From NCBI GenBank assembly GCA_950097015.1, contig CATNEN010000033.1, forward strand, positions 5,115,001-5,179,000: a stretch of 64,000 nucleotides of DNA, written 5' to 3'. The stretch is from Macrostomum hystrix. Lineage: Eukaryota; Platyhelminthes; Macrostomidae. Under the pieces are notes generated by a model that did not search any database, was not told the origin of the DNA, and was given only the letters and a program-made list of their open reading frames with translations. Within the stretch, counting starts at the first letter, position 1, and the number at the start of each line of letters is the position of its first letter. The position numbers and the translations under genes were made by a program. Shown one piece after another: positions 48,211-58,400 of this stretch.

Positions 48211-48558
48211 GCTTCTGCTGCAGTTTCATGATGCTCGAACTTCTGGGAAGCAGTCTTAGAATAGACACAAATATCAATGTCATCCGCAGCTTCCGTTTGT
48301 AAAAGTACATTTCCGCAGCTTCCAAAATCTGTAAAGCGATAGGTGTCCAGACTAAATAAACACAGCAGTGATAAGAAAAACTAGAGTCCAGACTAGACAA
48401 ACAAAGCGTTTCTTAGAGTAGCATATAGATAGCTAGCTTATTGTAACTTGGCTAGTTGTCAATAACTGAGACACCCACCATAATTGTTTCTCTGTAACTT
48501 TTTCTCTGTTTCCTCTTTCCTCCTTCTCGCCTTAGAAGCCGTGCCAAATAATCGGGCC

Positions 48559-48994
48559 ATGAACTTTGATCGCGGAAACGGAAATGCAACTGAATCCGGA
48601 GAGGTAAAACTATAAATCGAGAAAGTGGCTGGTTGTTCTATGGGAGACAGTGGGTAGCTACTACGAGTAGATCAAAATCTTGTAGATTTTCTAGATAGTT
48701 AACTATAGCTAGAAAAGACAGTTACTATAGCAACACTGCCTATTGCAGAGAGTGGCTAGATTATCTAGCTATGGTAGATGGTGTCTAGATTTATTATTCA
48801 CGGGAGACAATGTAGGCTCTTGGAGATCTGGTGATAGAGATAGAGATAATCACAAACCCATTTCTTCTTACCAGCCCGTCGATGACCTGAGCGGTTTAGA
48901 CGCCTTGGACTTCACCGTGATGCGCCGTGAATTCGTTGACCTCCAATCTTACGACAGCACTACACGACTGAGTTGGTTTCATGATTTTAAATGA
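48559..48994 (+). CDS. Tiny two-exon gene, copy 2, 54 aa
   Basis: Exon 1 is 48559-48603 (MNFDRGNGNATESGE) with donor GTAAAA. Exon 2 is 48875-48994 after CTTACCAG, reading PVDDLSGLDALDFTVMRREF and ending LSWFHDFK. The phase-0 junction keeps the frame. Just upstream, a long pyrimidine tract and CGCCTTAG end ~23 bp before the ATG, which looks like a cis or spliced-leader trans-splice acceptor. The acidic product has no recognised domain. It is a tandem duplicate of the gene at 47910-48210 with ~670-bp spacing (repeat begins ACAAAGCGTTTCTT at about 47735 and 48400). Confidence 0.45.
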
Positions 48995-50495
48995 TTTCCA
49001 CTCGAACTTATTAACCTGGAAAGTCACCTAGAAAATCCCGGGCTCTATGAGCAATGGGATATTGCATGCATGCGACTTTCCCAGTGCTATTTTTAGAGCA
49101 GCACATGAACAAACAGAGCTGGGAATTGCCGTTCGAGCTGAGCATGACAGCTAGGACTGATAAGAAGTTTCTATAGAACGGAAATCAGCGGAGCGGGGAT
49201 AGAGACGTTTTCTAGCACCGAAAATGTAAAGGAAAGACATGCGTTCACGCATGTACATGTTGGCAATAAAGCTATTTAGAAAGCAGCGAAAAGTGACGTA
49301 CAGTCACACAGTTTTAAAGCTCACCAGAACTCTAGAGCAGTGTCTCGTTGGCACATTGAGGATCTGGGATTGTCACCAAACTGAGGATCTGGGTTGTCAT
49401 TAAACTGAGCTTTAAATTTTTACTTGTTGTATACCGACTGAACACATGCGGGATGAAGGCTTAGTTCATTTCGTTGTTTCAAACATTTTAATTAACTAAT
49501 ACAAATCTTAAAACAAATATATGTCTATAAATATATGGTCAGTTAAAGAGTGACTAAGCATGCCAAACTTAACTGGTGCTTACGAGAGAAATCAACTAAT
49601 GCGAAACTAAAAATTTAAACTCTTTCTGTCTCAAATCTTTTCTTTGATCTCTTTCTGACTTCTCATGCCATTAATGGCATTAATGAAATTAATCGTAATT
49701 AAAATTTAAACATTCTACTACATCTCACTACCCCACTTCCCCTCACTCTACTGCATCTCACTACCCCACTTCCCCTCACTCTACTGCATCTCACTATCCC
49801 ACTTCCTCTCACTCTACTGCATCTCACTATCCCACTTCCTCTCACTCTACTGCATCTCACTATCCCACTTCCTCTCACTCTACTGCATATTACTACCACA
49901 CTTACTCTCACCCTACTGCTCTCCCTCTCACCCTACCTGATCCCCCTTTCACCATACCTGCTCTCCATCTCACCCTACTGATCTCCCTCTCACCCCACTA
50001 ATCTAGGGAATCTAGGGATTCTAGGGAAGGCACGGAATCGATTTTGGGACCTCCCTTAATCCAGATTGATCTCGACGAATTTTGAGTCCCTATGCTCTAT
50101 GATAAATGTAGAGGAAATTGAAAATTAGAAGCAACCATGTTAATTTATATACTAGCTAGCTATTATACTAAGTTGTCATGCAGAGTCATATAATTTCAGT
50201 CTACATGTACAGGTCTTTCGGAAAGAATGAGCTATAGGATATGACTGAAACAGTATCCTATCGTTTCTACTAATAGTAGCACATGGCGAATTAATCTTCC
50301 TCCAAATATTTTCGCATACGAAAAAAAAGTTGGAAAATTTAGTAGAAAATTTCGAAAATGATGCAAACAATATTTCCAAATTTAAGAGCAACTAGACATG
50401 TTAAAGGTGAAATAATATTTTTCTGCAACCATAAGTCACGTGTACTACACGAAAAGAAAAAAAAACCGCGTAAAAAGTGATGTTTACAAAACCGT
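48995..50495. other. Spacer with a CT-rich 33-bp repeat, no gene
   Basis: About 49720-49890 holds five ~33-bp units (CTCTACTGCATCTCACTA plus CCCACTTCCCCTCA variants). The remainder is AT-rich, with no credible ORF. Confidence 0.7.
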
Positions 50496-50673
50496 GCGCC
50501 CAGGCGGCGGGAGGCGTATAGCAAGGGCGTATAGGAAAATCACTATGCGCCCAGGCGGCGGGAGGCGTATAGCAAGGGCGTATAGGAAAATCACTATGCG
50601 CCCCGGCGCCGGCTGGGCGTATAGCGGGGCGCACGGCGCCCCACTCTGCGCCCCAAAAAGCTGTCCCACCGGG
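50496..50673. promoter_or_regulatory. Right subterminal repeats and terminal inverted repeat
   Basis: Two tandem 51-bp units (50496-50546 and 50547-50597) and a partial third carry five GGCGTATAG motifs (50513, 50525, 50564, 50576, 50615), then GC-rich DNA and the TIR at 50662-50673. The left end has the same motif in both orientations. The long minus-strand ORF running through here is an accident of the repeat. Confidence 0.7.
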
Positions 50674-50676
50674 TAC

Positions 50677-50928
50677 TGGTAGGTAAATCAAACCCTGGTG
50701 AATGACTACTTCGGGTCGATACCCAAAATGGCAAGCCTGCACCTCGCGGGCACACTTTCCCGAGAAATTCTCGGAGAAGTCAACATGAAGCAGAACTTCG
50801 CCGTCAGACAGCATCGCCTTGGCTGTGCGAATAGCTGCAAACTGATGTCGCACGCGGTAAAAGTGAGCTGCATACGCAATTAGCAGTGCTTCGAATCGCG
50901 CAGATGCGTCCCTGAAGTCAACAGTTTT
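50677..50928 (-). CDS. DDE-like gene, exon 5, ends at the giant insertion
   Basis: 84 phase-0 codons after a TTTTCTAG acceptor: KTVDFRDASARFEALLIAYA, then VLLHVDFSENFSGKCAREVQ, ACHFGYRPEVVIHQGLIYLP. HVDFSENF would carry the first catalytic aspartate, followed by the family's EVQ..HFG block. The donor at 50676 now reads GTACCC because the insertion splits the original GTAAGC. The GT itself survives, so splicing across 33 kb is not excluded. Confidence 0.75.
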
Positions 50929-51079
50929 CTAGAAAATTACTAAAACAAAACATACGACATTCATACAGCCTCAGATGGGCATTCGAAATCAATGTCGAGC
51001 CAGCAGTGGAACACAATGGTAAGAAAGAATTATATACTATACATGTACAGGTGTAATTCTCATTACAATATTCACCTAC

Positions 51080-51313
51080 CGGTACACACTGTGTCGAAGA
51101 AGAACCGGTATTGCTGGTAACCACGCACCAAGAATAGTACGTTAGACTTCTTGGAGTCGTGTCAACGGGTTGCATGACGGTCCGATCTTTGCAGGCGGTA
51201 CACCGACGTAGCAGACAATCTGGTTTGTCGATACTGCAGGTCATTTGTTGTAACAATTGGTACTTGTCCCTTGTATTCAGGACTTTCTGTCCGTGAAGAG
51301 CCCCAGCTAGCAG
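51080..51313 (-). CDS. DDE-like gene, exon 4
   Basis: 78 codons between CATGCAG and GTAGGT. LLAGALHGQKVLNTRDKYQL is followed by a cysteine-rich zinc-finger-like segment: C, C, CLLRRCTACKD. Then comes TYYSWCVVTSNTGSS. Phase 0 at both ends. Confidence 0.7.
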
Positions 51314-51396
51314 CTGCATGTAAAAATTAAGTATGGAAGTGCTTTAAAAAAAGAAGTATGCCTTAAATTGGAGAAACAATTGCGAGAGATTCTTAC

Positions 51397-51771
51397 ATCG
51401 ACATTAGAGCATTGGCTACATAAGCACACCTGACGATTTTTGAGACTTGGCCGCAGCACAAAGAAGGGTCGTAAACAGTAAAACTGTGTCCGACTAATTC
51501 GCTGCTTTGGATTCTCGCTAAGAAATTTCTCATACAGCGATTCCACTGTAAAACAGAGATAGCGCCGCTGTGCCTTCTGCTTCTTAAACGTGACGGTTTC
51601 TTTTTTCCCTGCCGTGATGCGTGAATTGTCATCTCGGCAGTAGAAGTCAAAGACCGCACGGTGAAGGAGAGATGCTGGCTTGCGGACCTCGGGAAGTACA
51701 GCTGATGAATTTCGAACATCCAGCTGCTGTTTCACTGTCCAACGCAATGTCAGCTGCGCGTTTAAGCAGAT
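51397..51771 (-). CDS. DDE-like gene, exon 3
   Basis: 125 phase-0 codons between TTTTAAG and GTAAGA. Includes NSSAVLPEVRKPASLLHRAV, FTVESLYEKFLSENPKQRIS and FYCLRPFFV, ending CLCSQCSNVD. The terminal cysteines pair with those of exon 4. Confidence 0.7.
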
Positions 51772-51854
51772 CTTAAAATGAAACAATATTTTGATGTGAA
51801 CAAAACTGCACAATACATAATTGGTAAACATGTCTGTATCGTTTCAGCAGGTAC

Positions 51855-52022
51855 CTTCTTTACCAGTGTGGCCGTCGCCCTATTTCGCTTGGTGTGGGCT
51901 AGTGATGACACAATATAGTCCTTCGCTTTCAATATGGCTGCCACCCGTGAGCCAGCAAATTTCCATCTATCACTGATTGGCGTTCAAGCTGGAGCTGCAC
52001 GTATTTCATTGGTAGCCTTAGC
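51855..52022 (-). CDS. DDE-like gene, exon 2, with an in-frame stop
   Basis: 56 codons between CTAG and GTACCT in phase 0: AKATNEIRAAPA, a TGA at 51986-51984, then TPISDRWKFAGSRVAAILKA. The stop is the only break in 472 codons of otherwise consistent exons and could come from a single CGA to TGA change. Confidence 0.65.
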
Positions 52023-52346
52023 CTAGAAAATTGTATGATGACTTATGATGACTGTTGATTTCATGACAAAAAATAGTTTTCTGTGTGACATAATATAGAT
52101 TTTGATTTATAATTGTAATTTATACTTGTCATTCTCATTGTCTATGTCACTATCAGTCAGTGTCGTTTGGGGACATTTTTTTGCAACCCTGCAAGCTAAC
52201 AAATGTGAATATAAACGAGGTTGATATGTCGGCATAATCGTCTTTAACCATTGTCATGAATAGGTTGGCGCGATTCGACTTGCAATATACAGTTATTTAT
52301 TACAACGTGATATAAATTAAGAATGTAAAATAGTGTTAGTTCATAC

Positions 52347-52735
52347 CTGTCTTGTAAGTCTCTTCTCAAGACGAAACACCTTCCTGCGGAGCATGTCCCT
52401 CTCCTTGAGAAGTTTCTGACGATTCATCTGACGCTTCTTCCTCTCTCGGTGACGAGCTGCTTCAGAACGATTGTGAGATTCCACCCTGGCTGTTGGCGCA
52501 TTGTTCACTGCAGCATTTGCGTACTTTAATCTATCGCGGCATGCCCTAACACGATCACGGGTGTTGTTGCGACTGACGATCAGCTTACGTTGACTCCTTG
52601 TCTGACACTGCTTAATATATGCTTTTCTGGCAGATTCCTGTCTCTCAGCCCTGCAGGCATCTGGATCGGTTGATAACTTCCTTTCGCGGTACCGACGGTC
52701 GCGCAGTTTCTTCTTTTGAATGTCAACTGGCATTC
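52347..52735 (-). CDS. DDE-like gene, exon 1: basic, coiled-coil N-terminus
   Basis: ATG at 52733 just inside a TTTCAG acceptor. 129 codons run to donor GTATGA. It is dominated by Arg/Lys-rich helices (KKKLRDRRYRERKLSTDP, HRERKKRQMNRQKLLKERDM, LRRKVFRLEKRLTRQ), like a bZIP-type basic region and leucine/coiled-coil segment. It probably binds DNA. An exon with 5' UTR must lie upstream (right) of 52735. Confidence 0.7.
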
Positions 52736-52799
52736 CTGAAAGGGTATACAGAGTGGAAGCAGTGCTGACGCAGGTATGCATAAAAGCCACATTGTCTCA

Positions 52800-53791
52800 C
52801 TCTATGCAACCAATAGCATAGAGTACATATATTGTAAAATTTACAAATTAAGTAGTGTAAAATACTTAAATGGTAACATTAATCTGCTGGACATGATAGA
52901 ATGAAAAATATATAAATCGACTCTCCCTAGTCCTCAAATTTGTGCCTCATAATCCCTTTTAATGGAAGTAGCATAAGCTTATGGGTAGGGCCTATATTTT
53001 TACAGTCAATATACATAAACTTTCAATAATTTTAACTAAAATATTTTCAGTTTAGCTGCAATACACTTCTGAGTTATATTTTTATGATTTGAATCTGCAA
53101 AATAATTTTGTTGTACTTCATGCACATGCAACTACAACATGTCACGTTTATATGCAATGATCATGCATATTGTAAGCATTTAAGCTTATTCAATTCATTT
53201 ATTGCAGGCATGATACATTATATATATAGTGTATGCACATTATGGTACACAAAATACTTTTTTGGATTACTTATGTGTCCATAGTAGTATCCCAATGGCA
53301 TACTATACTACCCCACGTAGTATCCCAATGCTTCATTCTATGCCATATGTTGCATATGCCATTTTATGTCTGTAACAGATACTATTAAACAATAGAGTAT
53401 ATCATAATGTAAAGAATTACAAAATAGGCACTTTCTGTCAAAACAAGATTTTTTGAAAACAGGAGCAGGAGGAACAGTTTTCTTGCACTGGTATGCAACT
53501 TGACAAACATCACAAAGTCATTTGAAGGCTGCAAATTATTAACCAATAAATTATAATATGTACTAGCTTTTTTTGCCCGTTGTTTTTGGGGCAGAAATTT
53601 AAAGCAAAGCAGTAAGCAATTCACGTCTCTGTATTAACTTTATAGTGAAGGTCACCATTTATATATTTACTGCATTAATGAAAAGTGAAGAGTTTGTTTA
53701 AGGGCGTTTTAAGTAAAAAATATGTGAAAAGTTTGTCCAAACAGCCCCCTCTTGATTACTTCTTTAGAAACATGTCTCTTAGCCACTCCTC
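52800..53791. other. AT-rich, no gene recognised
   Basis: GTAGTATCCCAATG occurs twice near 53284 and 53317. Nothing else is supported. Confidence 0.5.
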
Positions 53792-53799
53792 TATACAGT

Positions 53800-54072
53800 C
53801 AGTGGCAGATCCAGGAATTTTGTTTTGGGGCGGTCTGTCAGGGGAGCGCCATGAGAATCACAGAGGGGGTGCCAGCGGCCGAAAAAGGGCGCCAGGAGCC
53901 AAGAAAGGGCGCCAGCGGCTGAAAAACGGGAGCCAGCGGCTGAAAAAGGGGCGCCAGCGGCCGAAAAGGGGCGCCAGTGCTGCGACTGGCGCCCCTGGTG
54001 GGGGCATCTTATTCCCATGATTAAAATTTAGGGGGGCGACTGCCCCCCCGCCCCCCCCTAAATCTGCCTCTG
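53800..54072. mobile_element. hAT-type MITE with 8-bp target duplication
   Basis: Ends CAGTGGCAGATCCAGG and, inverted, CAGAGGCAGATTTAGG. Exact TATACAGT duplications at 53792-53799 and 54073-54080. The interior has ~22-bp GCGCCAGCGGCCGAAAAAGG repeats and C runs. It is non-coding. Confidence 0.93.
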
Positions 54073-54224
54073 TATACAGTATGCATGTACACGCGTATAC
54101 ATAAGGAAAATAGCCATGGCATGACAATAACAATGTCAAAGAAACAAAATTAAACTGTTTCAGAGTTCAAAGTTAGACAGGTCAAGGTCAATTCGTGACT
54201 ACTTTTCTATTAATTGCTTGCGAG

Positions 54225-54926
54225 TCACCTCAAGGCCTGGGGATACACCACATTCTTCGTTCTTCCCCTTGGTGCGAAAATGAATAGGCCAGCTGGAGTT
54301 CCAACACGGGAGCAGGCGACATAAAGCTGCCCATGCGAGAAGCAAGGAGTCTCCAGGTTGATGCCAGCCACCTTCAGCGACTGTCCCTGAGCCTTGTTAA
54401 TAGTCATCGCAAAGCACACTCTCACAGGGAACTGCAGTCGCTTGAACTGAAATGGCAGGTCCGTGGGGATAATTGGAATCCGGGGAACGAACACAGACTC
54501 TCCTCTGCCAGATCCAGTCATTATCGTGGCCTCAATCACGTGTGGGAAGAGCCGCCTGACTATCAGTCTGGTGCCGTTACACAGCCTTGGCGCATTCAGG
54601 TTGCGGAGGAGCATAATTGGTGCCCCAACTTTCAGCTGCAAGTTGTGCGATGGAGTTCCAGGAGGATCTAGAGAGTTCAGAAACTCAACAGGATACTCCA
54701 CAGCGGTGTCATCAGTCAACGTTGTATCAATTGACTTGTAGGTGAAAACTGCACCTGGCAACTCCTGAAGCAGTTGGCAGTTAATTTCGTTGGCGGCATC
54801 ATTTCTAGGACACAGAATTGCCCTCTCTGACAGCCAGTCAACGCCAGCCTCTCTCTTTCTTCTATCCCAGGCTGGCTGGAGAGAAATATCGACCGGAGAG
54901 CCCTGCGCACTGGGACGCCACCGCAC
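54225..54926 (-). CDS. Helitron RepHel, C-terminal PIF1-like helicase fragment
   Basis: Open frame with the C-terminal half of a Helitron helicase: SERAILCPRNDAANEINCQL, LKVGAPIMLLRNLN, CNGTRLIV, FPVRVCFAMTINKAQGQSLK and GQLYVACSRVG. These are motifs V/VI of the SF1B PIF1 family. The Rep/HUH nuclease and the Walker A/B half are absent. Only ~230 of a usual ~1500 residues remain, so this is a remnant of an internally deleted copy. The upstream boundary (about 54930) meets the Helitron 5' region directly. Confidence 0.85.
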   Translation of the reverse strand: MRWRPSAQGSPVDISLQPAWDRRKREAGVDWLSERAILCPRNDAANEINCQLLQELPGAVFTYKSIDTTLTDDTAVEYPVEFLNSLDPPGTPSHNLQLKVGAPIMLLRNLNAPRLCNGTRLIVRRLFPHVIEATIMTGSGRGESVFVPRIPIIPTDLPFQFKRLQFPVRVCFAMTINKAQGQSLKVAGINLETPCFSHGQLYVACSRVGTPAGLFIFAPRGRTKNVVYPQALR

Positions 54927-55478
54927 TCACCGCACTCAGTCTCAGTGCTGCTTGGGGGCCAGTAGACAGTCTAGGGGTTTGGGCTGTGTACATTCACGGC
55001 TTGAAATACAATGTACAGTCTGGGGCTTCGGCGCCCGGGGAAGGGAGGGGGTGGCTGTAATAAAATTTGGCCCGCAGAGTGGCGGAGGGGAGTTGGGGTG
55101 GCTGTCCTCGGAAAACAAAAAGTGACTCACTTTGAGATGATGCAGCTTTGCTCTGGATTGAGTAGAGATGTTCAAAATTGACAGCATTGTTGGAAAACAT
55201 GTAAAGTGTAAGTGGATCAAATTTGGAGAAAATCTGACGAAGTGGGGCGACGATATGTCGAATTGAGTGATTTTTTGACGATTTTTGAGCAGTTTTTTGC
55301 ACTTTTGAGCAGGAAGGAAATGATTTTTCGGGAATTTGAGTAGCCTATTGCACTCAGCGTAGGTGGTTTTAGGTATGTGCAAAGTTTGGTGCGATTTGGT
55401 TGAGCGGTTTCGGCGTCTATAAAGACAAAAGGTTGCACACACACAGACAGACAGAGTTTTCACTTTTATATATATAGA
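54927..55478 (-). mobile_element. Helitron 5' region
   Basis: On the minus strand the segment begins TCTATATATATAAAAGTGAA preceded by A (insertion at A/TC), followed by a TCTGTCTGTCTGTGTGTGTG tract and TTTATAGACGCCGAAACCGC, which I recall from animal Helitron 5' ends. It leads directly into the helicase fragment at 54225-54926. The 3' terminus (hairpin and CTRR) was not found. Confidence 0.6.
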
Positions 55479-58400
55479 TATTCTATGAAAGGATGTAATT
55501 GGGTCCTCCAATAGAAATAAAACATTATAAATCTAATGCTTGATTGGTATGTTCAGAAAAAAGTACAATACATATGCATCTAGGGAGAATAAATAAAAGA
55601 AGAGTCTGACATTCTCACAACAGACACAAGAAATTGTATGGTAAAAAAAGTCCAGCAAAATTGGGATGCCCCATTTTTACTCAGTGAAGCTAAAAATATT
55701 GTTCTCAGTAGTGGCTTCCACAATGAGAACTTTGACTTTCTAAAGCAAATCTCTAAAGCAAATCAGGCTATAAAATGTGTTTCATTTACCATCATAATCA
55801 ATAGCGACATTTCAATGTACGTGGAATTACAAACGCACTTAATTTCCAGGCATTTTTATTTCCATACGCTATTATCTTATGCTTAAAATTCTGATAACTA
55901 ACTGTGTATAACATAATTTTTTCAGTGAGGTCCAGCAAAGTGCTGTTCAAGAACATTACCATAGCTTTGTTTTAATACAGTTACAATCATGCTACCCAAG
56001 CGTCGGTTATGTTACATTTGTGGTGTTTTCATGCTTTCTAAAGTGAAGGCAAAGCACATAATTAATATCTAATACTTTGTTCAATACGTGTTGTAGAGTT
56101 ATATTCATTTTTTATGTCGAAATCTATGCCTTTAAAATGCTTTCCTTTATAGCGACAAAATTTCGGCGTCGGTTATGTTACATGCGGTACGTGCTCACCA
56201 AAAAGTTTATGACTTGAAAAAATATCAAACCTCGAAAAAATCTCGACGAGATGCGTCAACCCGATTAGCGCATTGAATTTATGAGAAACATTTACACATT
56301 TTAGTAAAGTTCTATTCCTAGATATTCATAAGGAGCGAAGAAACGGCGTCGGTTAGGTTACACGCCGATTTACGGACATCGATTTATCGCTCAGAGAATT
56401 TTCATTTTCTGCAAAAATTCGAAAACAACACATAAAGCTCCATCTTTGGAATGCTGTCTTTGTATATTTCATTTGCCCAACAGCCGATTCTAGACTTTTA
56501 GTGGAATAAAATAGGATATTAAAAAACAGCTCTTACTACGGACATCATAGTTGCACGCGTTTCGAGAAATAAATTGTCTGCTAATACTAAAACAAATCGG
56601 CCTTCAGCTGTTCTTTCTGCTACAAAGCTTTGGGTGACCATACGGTTGGTTTGTATATAAAATTGCCCAATTATATTATTGAGTTAAGAGAATATTTGCA
56701 CCGGACACATTTCTACAGATTTCAGCAGATCGTTTCGGATTTACCCATTTTAGGAACAAAAGTGTAAACAAACAAAATATAAAATATAGAGTGATTGTAT
56801 CAGAAAAGCAATGAAATAATTCTTAACTATATGTAAATGCTATTAACGTACAACTTAGTTTTACACTTCTTGCGCTTTACCATTGCTAGTGTTTATTTTC
56901 GACTTTGCTTTAAATTGAAGACTTTTTTATTTCGTATAAAGAATCCTAACACTACCGGCGGTGTCGCAGTAATACTTTTTAGGACTTTTGAAGATTTGCA
57001 ATTTAAGGAAATATTAATTAGCTCTATGATAAAACTGGTTTTATATTTTATTCTTTGTTGCGTTTTATTACTTGAATGAAATAAAGAGTGATTAGGCATT
57101 TTTACTTACATTTGCTTTGGAAATCTCAAGTGTTAAACTTTCACCGCATGCTATTCCGAACACTATTCCGCACGCTAGGGCCTATTCAGCACGCTAGTTT
57201 TACTTGGTTATTGAGATACCAGATTTCTAGTTCTAAAAAGATTAAATGCTAGCTTTAATCTCGGGGGAGCACCTACTAGTGCTATGTAGAGAGTGCTATA
57301 CAATATTTGGAAATGCAGGCTGGATTTCATATTTAAATGCTTAAAGTTTGTTACTTTGTTCTCGTGCATTCAGTCTAGAAAATTAGAAAAGACCCATGAG
57401 CCATGGCCTGTATGGTGCATAATGTACCAAATTATACAGCTGGTCTTCCTTGACTCATACTTAATGTATGGGATAGCATGCAGTGATAGTTTGACAAATG
57501 ACATCTTGAGAATCTAGGCCCTAGGGCCTATCAGTTTTCTGATCTGAATTATTTTAGGTACCTATTTTACTGATAAATAACCCATGGGCTACATACACCA
57601 AACATCAATTGGTCAAAAAACAAACTTCATGGACCAAAATAACCTAGAAGCTGACACAAACACTGTTGTGTGAGCAACAGGTTTCCTTCTTTGCACAATT
57701 TGTGATCATTTTGTTTTTTTGTTGTTTTGATATAATAGACTAGGATAAATATGCCTAATGTACCATAGACATAAAAACAAAAAATATATATAGTGAACAT
57801 AAAACATTAGAAAGATGCAATAACAATTAAACAACTAAATTTCTCATAAATATTTAATAATATAATAGCTACTGAGGAAAACACAAAATAAATTGCTAGG
57901 TTTCTAATTAAGTATTTAACCAAGTCTTGATTTATAGAAGCTCTACTATAGCAGTATAGGCCTATTCATTAAAAATAATAATTCACTCTATTGTATTAGT
58001 CATTGTCTTATCTATACTATAGCCAATTATCCAGGCTATGGCTAATGTCATTTCTAATTTTCTAGACTTAATGCACAAAGTAACAAACTTTAAACCTACT
58101 CCAACCACATCACAAGTATTTAAGTTCCCTATTCTTAAATTGAAATATAGAAGTAGCAAGTTCTATATATTTATTTATCTTAACCAAAGCAAAACAAAAC
58201 ATATCTGCTTAAAATGTATTTTTAGCTTTTTGTTGTAAGATGTTCTATTTAGGCATTAATATAGTTTAAGCTGCATAACTGTTTTTATTTACTTTGTTTA
58301 TAATAGGCCCTAGTAATATTGGTTGGTGCCAAAACTTAATACAATTTTATAAAGAGAAATACAATTAAGTGATAAAATATATGAATTTCAAAATCATAGA

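Larger units (their letters stand above)
17350..50675. mobile_element. Giant (33.3-kb) CACTA/EnSpm-like DNA transposon with TA target duplication
   Basis: Inverted termini CCCGGTGGGACA at 17352-17363 and its complement at 50662-50673, each flanked externally by TA (17350-17351 and 50674-50675). Both ends are followed internally by GC-rich subterminal DNA with repeated GGGCGTATAG motifs. Outside, the two halves of one minus-strand gene abut in the right order and strand. Deleting 17352-50673 plus one TA restores GTAAGC at the donor of exon 50677-50928. Inside lie one transposase gene, one accessory gene, several satellites, a gcm fragment and a small duplicated gene. CACTA elements of plants usually give 3-bp duplications, so the TA and the non-CACTA termini are unusual. 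Which transposase mobilised the segment is inferred, not shown. Confidence 0.75.

Noticed and set aside
49699-49911. Minus-strand RVRGSGIVRCS repeat protein
   Set aside because: Translation of the 33-bp CT-rich repeat. No start or splice support.
50401-50690. Extension of the exon at 50677-50928 through the GC-rich repeat
   Set aside because: The open frame enters the TIR and 51-bp subterminal repeats. The family match stops at the GT.
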